From Ovis canadensis (lineage: Eukaryota; Chordata; Mammalia; Artiodactyla; Bovidae), in NCBI RefSeq assembly GCF_042477335.2, contig NC_091251.1:27358501-27422500 (forward strand): 64,000 nucleotides of DNA. Reading direction: 5' to 3'. Under the pieces are notes generated by a model. The model saw only the letters and a program-made list of their open reading frames with translations. It had not been told where the DNA came from and did no database searches. Positions within the stretch are counted from its first letter, which is position 1. Every line of letters begins with the position of its first letter. Shown in pieces: positions 21,550-30,448 of the stretch. The translations under genes were made by a program, and so were the position numbers.

Positions 21550-21955
21550 TGGCTTTTCCTGGTGGCTCAGATGGTAAAGGAAGCGAAACTCGCTCAGTCG
21601 TATCCGACACAAATCCCATGGTCATGGACAGTCCATGGAATTCTCCAGGCCAGAATACTAGAGTGGGTAGCCTTTCCCTTCTCCAAGGGATCTTCCCAAC
21701 CCAGGAATCGAACCCAGGTCTCTCGCACTGTGGGGTGGATTCTTTACCAACAGAACTATCAGGGAAGCCCCGATTACAAGAATCTATCTGCAATGCAGGA
21801 GACTCAGGTTTGATTCTTGGGTCAGGAAGATCCCTTGGAGAAGGGAGTGGCAACCCACTCCAGTATTCTGGCCTGGAGAATCCCATGGAGAAAGGAGCCT
21901 GGCAGGCTACAGACCATGGGGTCGCAAAGAGTTGGACACGAGTGACTAACACTCA
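21550..21955 (+). mobile_element. Bov-tA SINE split by an inverted Bov-tA
   Basis: The head (GGCTTTTCCTGGTGGCTCAG, 21550-21579) and the body (from AATCTATCTGCAATGCAGG, 21780-21955) of one plus-strand Bov-tA are separated by a second copy in reverse. The 229-codon frame across this region is a SINE translation. Confidence 0.9.
21580..21776 (-). mobile_element. Bov-tA SINE, minus strand, nested in another Bov-tA
   Basis: It runs from GAAGCGAAACTCGCTCAGTCG to ATCAGGGAAGCCCCG, the reverse of the plus-strand element it interrupts. The two copies can pair as a hairpin in any transcript of this region. Confidence 0.9.
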
Positions 21956-22291
21956 CTTTTCACCATTTCATTATAAAGAAAACAACACAGGAACAGCCAG
22001 ATGGAAGAGATGCATAGGGCAAGGTATGAGAGGAGGGGATACACAGCTTTCATACCTTCTTCAGGCACCCCGCCTCACCTGCCAGGGCCTCCAGGTTTTC
22101 ACTGTCCTCCCTCTGATCACATTTGATTTTCTAATGACCAACTCCCATCCTGAAGCTACCCAGGAGCCCCACCCTGAGTCACCTCTGTAACATAAATTCA
22201 GGTGTGATGGAAAGGGGCTTGTTATGATTAACAAAAGGCAGTTCTATCACTCAGGAAATAAGGATTTTAGGAGCTGTGTGTCAGGAACCAA

Positions 22292-22512
22292 TGTGTGTGT
22301 TTCAGTGGTGTCCGACTCTTTACGATCCCGACTCTTTGCGATCCTGTGGACTGTAGCCCGTCAGGCTCCTCTGCCCACAGGATTCTCCAGGCAAGAATAC
22401 TGGAGTGGGTTGCCATTCCCTTCTCCAGGGGATCTTCCTGACCCAGGGATTGAACCCCGGTCTCACGCATTGGAGGCAGATTTTTTACCTTCTGAGCCAC
22501 CAGGGAAGCCCT
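22292..22512 (-). mobile_element. Bov-tA SINE, minus strand
   Basis: Reversed Bov-tA ending ACCAGGGAAGCCC. It has a local 16-bp near-duplication (CCGACTCTTTACGATC / CCGACTCTTTGCGATC). The flanking AGGAACCA at both sides is a probable target-site duplication. Confidence 0.92.
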
Positions 22513-22654
22513 CCAGGAACCAGGGACAAAATCAAATTTTATCTGTTATTATACCACAGTACCTAGAAGGCAAAAGTCCCTAGGATCAAAAAAGTCTGTG
22601 GTCCTATCAGTTGAGTAGCTTTCCAGCAGTCTTTTTGTGAAATTATGGCAGCCT

Positions 22655-22924
22655 GGAGTAGGGTGACGGAGAAGGCAACGGCACCCCACTCCAGTACTCT
22701 TGCCTGGAAAATCCCATGGACAGAGGATCCTGGTGGGCTGCTGTCTATGGGTTCGCACAGAGTCGGACACGACTGAGCGACTTCACTTTGACTTTTCACT
22801 TTCATGCATTGGAGAAGGAAATGGCAACCCACTCCAGTGTTCTTGCCTGGAGTATCCCAGGGACGGGGAAGCCTGGTGGGCTGACTGAAATGACTTAGCA
22901 GCAGCAGCAGCAGGAGTAGGGTGA
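22655..22924 (+). mobile_element. Bov-A2 SINE with perfect target-site duplication
   Basis: A dimeric Bov-A2 (22667-22912) with the CACTTTCATGCATTGG linker and an (AGC)n tail. The second unit has a small internal deletion near 22880. It is flanked by exact GGAGTAGGGTGA copies at 22655-22666 and 22913-22924. Confidence 0.94.
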
Positions 22925-24640
22925 TAGGGGAGACAGTGAAATGGATGGGCTTGGGATATATTTTAGACATAGGGTCAGCTGGACTGACTGATGGATTGGA
23001 TGTGAGAGGTAAATGAAGCAGCAAAACCAAGGGTGACTTCCACATTTTTCGCTTGAATGTCTGGGTAGGTGATACTGCCATCCACTAAGAACACTGGGAA
23101 AAGGCCAGGATTGGGGGTAAGATCAAGGCCTTTTGCTATGGATCTGAGAAGACCATGAGTCATGAGGTGAAAGTATTAACTCGTTATTGATTGACGGATT
23201 TTTGCAGAAACTAACAACTATGGCCAGTGATTTTTATTTTGGCTGGTCAAAATCAATTCTGTTATATAAATTTATGGGTTATTACACTCACTAGTTACAT
23301 CTGACACACCTGTAAAGTCTTCTTCAGCTCTGTGAGTTTCACTTTCCATATCAGAATCAATCACTCAGGTTTTTTGTCTTTATGCTGGTCTAATATTCAC
23401 AGGGCCTGAATCAGAACTATATTCTGAAGAGCTTCCTCTTCTGAGACACTAGTATATATGTCACTTGGACAATCAGAAAAAGTATCTGCATAAAATTTAC
23501 TGAAAAATTTATCTTTGCTCAAAATTTTGCAATGCATCATTTTTGAAAATGTTATGGTAATAAACCTGCATTTATAATATACACAGGTTGAAACAAAAAC
23601 CTAATGGAGCAAAATGTGATTGATAACGGCGATCATAAGTTATATAATGAACACTTGATCAAATTTAAGCTCTAACACTGTGATGTTAATTTTCTCATTT
23701 TCTAAAAACATATCGATACAGCTCTGGTCAATAACTTTGGGTAACAAAAGACATATTAATACATCTCTGATCAATCATATTTTAAGTAACCAGTTGAATT
23801 TCTGAATCTGGGTTTTGGTGGAGTATCTGGGCTGGAGAGAAATCTGAGTGTCATCACAGATTTAGACTTAAGAGTCAATGAGATCACCTGGGGAGAGTAA
23901 AATTAAAGAGAAGAGGATAAGGGCTGAACCCTGGAGCACCACAACATTGAGAAAAAGAGGGAAAAAACAACAAATGATTTTGAAAAGGAGGCTCAGGGAG
24001 GGAACAGAAAATCAGGAAAATAAGATATTGAGGGGAGTTCAGGTGGAAAAGTGTTTCAAAAGAAAGGAAGCTTGTCAACTGTTTGAATCTGCTGGGATAT
24101 CAATTTAGATAAGAATAGAGAATTGGCAGTTGGCTTTGGAAACCTGGAGATCATTAGTAATCTTGATAAGCGATGTTGATGAGGGAAGTCCAAGCTGGAT
24201 CAGAGTAGGCGGAGAAGAAAATGTAAAGTGAGGAAGTGGGAAAGAGCACTGTAGAGAGCTCTTCAAAAACCTGTGAATTTATGCAGTAAAGAGAACTGAG
24301 AAATTGGGCAGTTCTGGAGGAACTTTTGGAGTCAAGGAGGTTTATTTTAGATGGGAGGAGTTTCAGTATGTTTATTTGGATATAGAAATAATCTAATGGG
24401 CGGGGAATTAATGATGCTGGAGGGCATGGTAATTGTAGGAGGAACACGGAAGGGGAAAAAAGTCAGTTTCCTGGTAGAGGGACTGGCTTTCATAGGCACA
24501 GGAAAACTTATAGTAACCCAAATGTTGCCACACCTATAAGAGTAGTTTTAATGCTGAGAAGACATATGATATCTTTTCCATCAGGTGTGACACAAAGTTT
24601 AGCAGCAACAAGTGGAGTTTAGGAGGAGGATTTTAGTAGA
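22925..24640. other. Intergenic, probable ancient unnamed repeat
   Basis: About 22940-23095 (TGACTGATGGATTGGATGTG, GGGTGACTTCCACATTTTTCG) and 23815-24340 (GAGATCACCTGGGGAGAG, CCTGGAGCACCACAACATTG, AGTGTTTCAAAAG) look like pieces of one long non-coding ancient repeat. A related stretch occurs at 43680-44330. 23170-23800 is AT-rich with nothing recognised. No gene is visible. Confidence 0.45.
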
Positions 24641-24734
24641 GAGGGAAAGGTGTGAAATAATTCTTTCAACACTTCTTAAACGTCAATTTCATGGAGAAAG
24701 CCCTTGCACGATTAAGTACATCTCCTTCCAACCC

Positions 24735-24975
24735 CCTTTTCTCTCAATGGACAATTTCTTCATTTTTGGTACTCATCACCATTTGTAATCGTATCTTTAT
24801 TGGTTCAGTTGTCTGTTTCCCATGTTAGAGAACTACAGAGAGACAGGGACTTTGTTGTATTATATTTAATTTCCCAAAGTATATGTGTATATATATATAC
24901 ACATATATAGCCCTTATAAGCAGGGCTGGCACATAGTCGCTAAATAAATATTTGTGAAAATAAATAAGTTAATGA
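24735..24975 (+). repeat. L2 LINE 3' end, plus strand
   Basis: The segment ends GGCTGGCACATAGTCGC, TAAATAAATATTTGTG and TTAATGAATGAA, a characteristic L2 3' terminus. The upstream part (GAGACAGGGACTTTG) fits too. A short TA-rich palindrome (24882-24908) interrupts it. Confidence 0.75.
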
Positions 24976-25007
24976 ATGAACGTCCTCAACCTCTTTTAAG
25001 TACTAAT

Positions 25008-25145
25008 TTGGGTAAGTCACTTTTGCTATCTGAGCTTTTATGTCTGAACATATACACCACAAAAAACTGTAATCTCTTCCCTGCCTACCTCACTGCTTCA
25101 TGATGAGGATCTGAGCTAATAAACCTGGAAATGCTTCAAGTGATC
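25008..25145 (+). repeat. MIR SINE, plus strand
   Basis: GGGTAAGTCACTTTTGCTATC, then CTGCCTACCTCACTGC and ATGAGGATCTGAGC follow the order of the MIR core. This is the last repeat before the PIAS1 promoter. Confidence 0.65.
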
Positions 25146-25176
25146 CTTTAAATGTAACGGATTGTTATTTGCAGCC

Positions 25177-25182
25177 CACGTG
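25177..25182. promoter_or_regulatory. E-box CACGTG upstream of the CpG island
   Basis: A palindromic CACGTG (context GCCCACGTGAAG) lies about 440 bp upstream of the PIAS1 start codon. USF/MYC/MAX-type bHLH factors bind this motif. Function here is inferred from the motif only. Confidence 0.45.
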
Positions 25183-25295
25183 AAGCCTCGCAGGTAGCAG
25201 GTGCTGAAAAGGACTTGCTGATTAGGGGAGAGGGGCATCACTGTTTGCTGTGGCTGCAGGTATAGAAACTGCAGAAGGGTTCCACAGGCCGCGGA

Positions 25296-25550
25296 GGGGC
25301 GGGGCTCAGGCCAATAGCCCTCCAGCCTCGGCCTTTCCCTGGAGGCGCCAGCGGGGCAAGGACGTGGGGGCGGGGAGAAAGGGGGGGAGTAACTGTCAAA
25401 CCTCCTCGCTTGGCGCCATTATTTAAATAGTACGTGCCCGTCTCGCAGCTGTACGTGCCCGGGGCGGGGCTGCGAGCGCCGGGAGCTGGGCGGAGGCCCG
25501 GGGCGGGCCGGGGAGGTGGAGGGGAGAGAGAGGACGGGCCGGGGCGGGGC
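25296..25550 (+). promoter_or_regulatory. PIAS1: GC boxes, CCAAT box and TATA-like element of the PIAS1 promoter
   Basis: Three identical GGGGCGGGGC GC boxes (SP/KLF sites) lie at 25296-25305, 25461-25470 and 25541-25550, with another GGGGGCGGGG at 25366-25375. A CCAAT box is at 25311-25315. TTGGCGCC (25410-25417, E2F-like) is followed by an AT-rich ATTTAAATA (25421-25429), the only TATA-like stretch. No ATG occurs between 25155 and the PIAS1 start, so the 5' leader has no upstream AUG. The real start site cannot be set from sequence. Confidence 0.7.
25430..25461. promoter_or_regulatory. Direct repeat of GTACGTGCCCG with ACGTG cores
   Basis: The 11-mer GTACGTGCCCG occurs at 25430-25440 and 25451-25461, exactly 21 bp apart, about two helical turns. 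Each copy carries an ACGTG core, the minimal hypoxia-response or bHLH half-site. Another ACGTG is at 25362-25366. Confidence 0.55.
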
Positions 25551-25599
25551 CAGGCTGGCTAGAGGGGCGGGCCTAGCGGCGGCCCCCGGCGAGGTTCAC

Positions 25600-25611
25600 T
25601 GCGCTTGCGCT
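25600..25611. promoter_or_regulatory. NRF1-like site
   Basis: TGCGCTTGCGCT differs from the NRF1 palindrome (YGCGCAYGCGCR) mainly at the central base. It lies 13 bp before the PIAS1 ATG. NRF1 sites are common in CpG-island promoters close to transcription starts. Confidence 0.5.
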
Positions 25612-25619
25612 GACAGACG

Positions 25620-25630
25620 CAAGATGGCGG
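25620..25630 (+). promoter_or_regulatory. YY1-type motif overlapping the start codon
   Basis: CAAGATGGCGG matches the YY1 consensus in the orientation often found just downstream of transcription starts of housekeeping genes. Its ATG is the PIAS1 initiator codon, so one sequence may serve both transcription and translation. Confidence 0.65.
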
Positions 25631-25647
25631 ACAGTGCGGAACTAAAG
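25624..25647 (+). CDS. PIAS1: PIAS1 exon 1, coding part (MADSAELK)
   Basis: Codes for the first eight residues, MADSAELK, of PIAS1, a nuclear SUMO E3 ligase that restrains STAT1 and many other transcription factors. The start codon has A at -3 and G at +4, a good initiation context, and is the first ATG in the leader. The exon ends AAG followed by GTAAAG, a good splice donor in phase 0. Joined to CAA-ATG at 63424 it gives MADSAELKQMVMS, the known mammalian PIAS1 N-terminus. Residues 1-8 lie before the SAP domain and carry no known fold. The exon's 5' edge is unknown; the leader probably starts within about 25430-25600. The reading frame stays open into the intron to 25995, which would matter only for unspliced RNA. 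Confidence 0.95.
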
Positions 25648-26270
25648 GTAAAGCGCAGCTCGAATTCACTTCTAATATTCGGCCGCGGAGACGGCGCCGC
25701 TTGTGCCGGGGGGGATGGGTCCGACCCTGGGGGGCCGCTCGGGCTTGACTCCACATGGGCCTGGAGTTGTAGAGAGGATCGGCGCGCCTGGCCCCAGTTG
25801 AGGGGGCCCGGCAGCGGCGGGCCGCGGGCCCCGGGTGCCTCGGGGGCGCTGACGGGTCGTCCCCGGCGTGTTATTGTTGTGGGCGCCTCTGGCGGGGGTG
25901 GCGGGGGAAGAGATCGGGAGTCCGGAGGTGGGGGCCGCGGCTGTCTCTGGGGCTCGGCTTCCTCACCTTCCAGGCAGCCTCCCCGCCCCCCGTGAGGAGC
26001 GGGGGCAGGGGATGGGTGTTCATGTTGGGGGGATTGGGAAACCTCCCTGCCGCTGCTTCCTCTTCCTCCTTTGCAGTCCCGGGCTGCTGTCAGGCGCTCT
26101 CCTCAGACCCCCGGGAACTTGGCTCTGGCCGCCCCGCCCCTCCGTGGCTCCCTGCCGCCCCCGCCCCGGACTCGGCTCTCCCCAGTTACCCGCCTGTCAG
26201 GAGGCGCCCGGGGTGCCCGTTTGTGGGCAGCGCGATCCTGGGGCCATAGAGTGGGGATGTAGGGGAGAAG

Positions 26271-29200
26271 CTCCAGTAAAGTTTAGTGAACCCCAGGCTG
26301 GCGTTGAGGTTCGACTGGTGGGTAGCGGGGGAGTCTGCCTGGGCGGGACGGTACTCTTTCTCTCTGATTCCGGGCAACCGCGGGGAGAAACCCCCTCGAA
26401 GGGTGTGTATTTGGAAGCAATGGTAGGTGGTGGGAAGCAGCTACTCTCCCTTCTTGTCCATCTCTTCCTTTTGGCTTGGTGTGGACGGTGAGAGGAGTCT
26501 TAGGGGGTCTCTGCACACACCATGATGGCGATGCTATAGCTGATGGAGGTGAATGGTTCGTGTTTATATCCCCCCGTTGCCTTTTGTTTGTAGGGACATC
26601 TTGCTGGCCATGTTGATTTGAACGAAATTGTCCCCTCATCCTACTTCAACCTCCAATTAAATAGAACGTTCCTCCGTTCCTCTCAACTGTACCAATTACT
26701 CACGCCTCGCGAAATTGGATGAAAGGGTGCCCCCTTTTCCCCGCTTTTTCTCCCACCCCAATCTTCTTTACCTGATGATGGCTTCTTTACCGAAGCAGAT
26801 ATACCACTACACAAGCAGTTGGGGGAGGGGGGTGGAACCCTTGTGATTGGATTGTGACAAATGGGGCTCCGCTTGAATAATTTTGGTTTAGTAGCAAGCA
26901 GTTTTTAACTAACGCGTATTATTTCGAGGCTCTGAACGCGATATTCCCTTCTCTGTGGTTTCCTACGTGTGAACCGAGCAGCTAGCTGGTTGTATCCTTA
27001 CCCAGAGAACTGACATCGCTGTCAGACTGGAGATTGGGATATATAGTTATAAATCCTGGAGGGGAGAGTCGTCTTTTCCTAATCAGTAAAAATTATTTAA
27101 AGAATTATCTCTGTTACAATGAAACGATAACTCCTAGAACAGGCAAGCGCCAGGTTTGTTTCTGGAGAGTTTTTCAGTGGAAAGCTTCGCCGAGAGATCG
27201 TTTTTCCGAATAATTTTTCAGTGTTAACATTACAAAATTTGTATATTTAGAGTCTGCCTTTGAGCGTCATTCTTTTTAATTTACTTCTAATTGCAAATTA
27301 AGGGAGAGCAAATCTAGAATGGGTGGTTTCGTTTTTTCTAGTTTCAAACTATTGACTTAAATGAAAAAGCCCCAGGAATTTGAATATTTGGAGGTAGTTA
27401 ACTCTTAAGTATACAACTTTAAGGTACATGTTTTCTGTAGTTGTAAAATGTAGTCACTATGTCGCTGTGATCTTTGCATCATAGTATTTATTTTGTTAAG
27501 AATCCTTCTGAATGGTAGCTAATCAGTTCTGCTATACGTGGACTACAGAGTAAAGCTGAAAAGCCTGTGCTGGCTATGTTGTCACTCTTGATGCTGTCCA
27601 AAGAAACTGGTATGGAAAGCACATGCTGGGAGATTTCCTCCTTTGTTCTTTCTCATTTTAAGAAAGTGCCTTTGGGGATAGATCAGATCCCTGGTGTGAG
27701 TCTTGTTAGGTAAAGTTTCTCTTTACAAAAATGAGCCTGCATCAGATAAATGCTAAACACATGGGGGGAAACATTATTTTTCTAAAACTGGTCTCCTGTT
27801 TTGCTCTCTCCAGAATCTACTTGAGTTTTTCTAAAGGAGTTTTCCCTATTATTATGTTCTGTCGTACACTGTTTTTTCCTTCAAATTGTAATAACTGCTC
27901 TTGACATACTGGTCTGTCATTGTGTGTACCAAGTACTTTGAAGAGCTGTGATAAATTGCTTAGTTGGTGATAGCTGTGTTAAATATTTTGTTTATATTTG
28001 ATTGTGGTTACATTTGCTGTTTTTTTTTTTTTTTTTAAGGGGAGGAGATGATCTTAGGAACGCCTACAGTAGTTATTTGAGAATGTGTATATGTAATTTT
28101 CTCTGCAGTAAGCTTTGGAAGATACTTTTGGAAATTATATTTTCTAAGTGGTTTTGTGTGTGTGGTTTTTGGAGGTAGATAGCATTTATTCCTAATAAGG
28201 AATGAAAAGTCAGAGTAAAAATTAAGAAAAAGTCAGATTTTTTTTAAAGTGTTAGGTGACAACACAATATTCCAATGGATTTCCAACTGTGAGGCTTAGA
28301 GTAAATACAGTGATTTGTTATCTTAATTATGAATACAGTCCATAGCAAAAAGAAATGTGGGTTGTAAATGTTTTTCCTCATGACCCATTTTAGTGAGTCC
28401 TTTTAAATCTATAACAAATCTGCAGGATCAGATGGGAAAAATGGATAGATCTGTATCTTCTGCAAGTGGAAGCTGCAACAGTTATAGATACTGCCAATAA
28501 AAATTAGATTGAGTCATACATATCAAAAAATTCTCTGTACTCATTTGTTTATGGAAGGTTTAATTTTTCATTAGGGGAATACCCATAAATGACATTTGTA
28601 AGAATGTAGAGAGTGAGCATTTTATTATCTTTAGGAGCTTAAAAGCAGGAGGGTGTGATGGCCAGATGATCTTTGAAGTTAATCTGACAGCTTCATGTAG
28701 CTTCTCTTAAAGTACTTAATGCAAAAAATATTTGTAAATTTTTTTTTTTAAGGTCAGATTGGGTTATATTGCCATCTTACGTCAGGAGGAACAGTGGAAA
28801 GGAAGAAATTAATTATCATTTAGTGAAGTAAATAATGGAATTCAAGGGGAAGAGAAATCATACTTTAAAAACCATACCTTTAAAAGTAGTATCTATACAA
28901 GCCTGTCAGTAAATTACGTTGTTGTATTCTGCCTCTCTGTTTTCAAGAACTAGTCATTTAATTTTGGTCTTTGTGGTGTAATTTGTCTGCTTTTATTTTA
29001 GATGGAAGCAAGTAAATCTGACAGTTTATTCATGAGTTTGATTTGAATCTCCATAACTTGCCTTGCTGAAGTGCCACATTTGGATGGTTTTTGTTTTAAA
29101 TCACCATTTTTATGAACAGCATTTAAAAACAATTTGTAAGACACTCTGGTTTTTAAGTATTTCATATAATAGTTTTGAATATCTCCTATTCCTCTGCTTT

Positions 29201-29605
29201 TTTCTCCTGGGTGATCGTATTGTCTTTCTCTTCAAAGAGTCTCTTGTAATCCCTGTTGATTGCAGTAGTGCTTAGTGGTGAGTCCATAGCTGATTAACCT
29301 TGGGTTTCTCCCGGTGAACTCCATCAACGTGCTACTCCAGGGTTCTTGCAAAGGCTTTTGAGTTCAGGGTAATTTGTACCCTTTCTTGCTTGTAACTAGG
29401 GATAAGAAAAGAAAATGGCTTAGAGTTGTAGTAGGGATGGGAAGAATTGTCTAAGCTTCTGAAAAACTGCAGTGTTTATAGTGAGATGTAGTCTTAAAAA
29501 ACAAAACTGCTGGTCATTACGTCATAGAATTGGTTGTAGTGTATTCTGCTGTGGCATCAAGTACCTTGGTTTTGTTTTGTTTTTTTATATATGTATTTGA
29601 ATAAT
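26271..29605. other. Early intron 1, free of recognisable repeats
   Basis: Apart from T runs (28021-28037 and 28741-28750) I find no SINE, LINE or DNA transposon that I recognise in this 3.3 kb. Together with the promoter it forms an interval, 24976-30227, without any ruminant-specific insertion. No coding frame stands out. Early introns often carry enhancers; I infer possible regulatory content only from this gap. Confidence 0.5.
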
Positions 29606-29609
29606 ACCT

Positions 29610-29810
29610 TATATGGTACTTCACAGTTCATAATGTATCACATTATCTCATTTTATTTTTCCATCAGTTCTTTGAGATAGGAAAGGCAGGTAGTATCTCC
29701 CTTTTATTGATAAAGTATGCCAAGAAAGGGTAAATGACTAGTCCAAGGTCATACAAATGAAAGTGGCGGGGATTTGAGCCATGTCAGTCCTGGAACCTTT
29801 GAGGGTGCCT
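29610..29810 (+). repeat. MIR SINE, plus strand
   Basis: CACATTATCTCATTTTA, TTGAGATAGGAAAGGCAGG, CCAAGGTCATACAAATG and GATTTGAGCCATGTCAG occur in MIR order. It is an ancient insertion in intron 1. Confidence 0.8.
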
Positions 29811-30227
29811 CGCTCACAAAGAATTCTAGTTATGTTGTTGCTAATACTTTCCCTCTTGCTCTGTGCCAAGGTATTTTTGGATATTCCTTGGGCTTTTTGC
29901 AGGGAAGAGTTTGGAGTTTGTTAGTTGGAATCATAGGCATTAATTCTTGTAGATATCATTTTACTTGAGAAAACTTAAGAGAATACTGAAGAGTAAGCAC
30001 AAAAATAAACAGCACCTGTAATCGCAGTACTTAGAAATATCATGGTTAGCATCTGGGTATCCATTTAGACTTTCTCTCGTAGAGCAAATGCATATGTATA
30101 TTCAACACAAAAGAGAGCTCATACTCTTTATTTGTAATCTGCTGTTTTCATGGGTTGTCTTTCCAGGGTAGTCAGTAGAGGTCTCTCTGATCATTTGAGA
30201 GGTAACATTGTCTTTTATTCAGCTGAT

Positions 30228-30448
30228 ACCCTATCATTGGACTTCTCTGGTGGCTCAGATGGTAAAGAATCTGCCTGCAGTAAAGGAGACCCGGGTTTGA
30301 TCCCTGGGTTAGGAAGATCTCCTGGAGAAGGAAATGGCAACCCACTCCAGTATTCTTGCCTGGGTAATTCCATAGGTGGTCTACAGTCCATGGGGTCGCA
30401 AAGAGTCGGACACGGCTCGACGAACACACACACACCCTATCATTGGAC
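30228..30448 (+). mobile_element. Bov-tA SINE with perfect 15-bp target-site duplication
   Basis: Full Bov-tA (30243-30433) with GGTGGCTCAGATGG head and GTCGGACACGGCTCG end, then a short (AC)n tail. Exact ACCCTATCATTGGAC copies flank it at 30228-30242 and 30434-30448. It interrupts an old L1-like sequence. Confidence 0.96.

Larger units (their letters stand above)
25270..26270. promoter_or_regulatory. PIAS1: CpG island of the PIAS1 promoter and exon 1
   Basis: Base composition changes abruptly from AT-rich flanks to very GC- and CpG-rich sequence, centred on exon 1. The island covers about 350 bp upstream of the start codon and about 620 bp of intron 1. Such islands mark broadly expressed mammalian promoters and usually have several start sites. 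The large open frames here (25516-25995, 25868-26491 and others) are a side effect of high GC content. Confidence 0.93.

Noticed and set aside
21501..22190. 229-residue open frame, the longest in the window
   Set aside because: It runs through two nested Bov-tA SINEs and flanking DNA; its peptide text is the typical translation of Bov SINEs seen in many other frames here.
1..25200. Exons of a gene upstream of PIAS1
   Set aside because: I looked for conserved coding text outside repeats and found none. The stretch is mostly transposon-derived.
25516..25623. N-terminal extension of PIAS1
   Set aside because: The upstream in-frame start is GTG, not ATG, and the known mammalian protein begins MADSAELK. 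I keep it only as a low-interest note.
25868..26491. 207-residue open frame in the CpG island
   Set aside because: It lies in intron 1 of PIAS1 in GC-rich DNA, where stop codons are rare in all frames. Several overlapping frames on both strands look equally long, and none has a recognisable domain.
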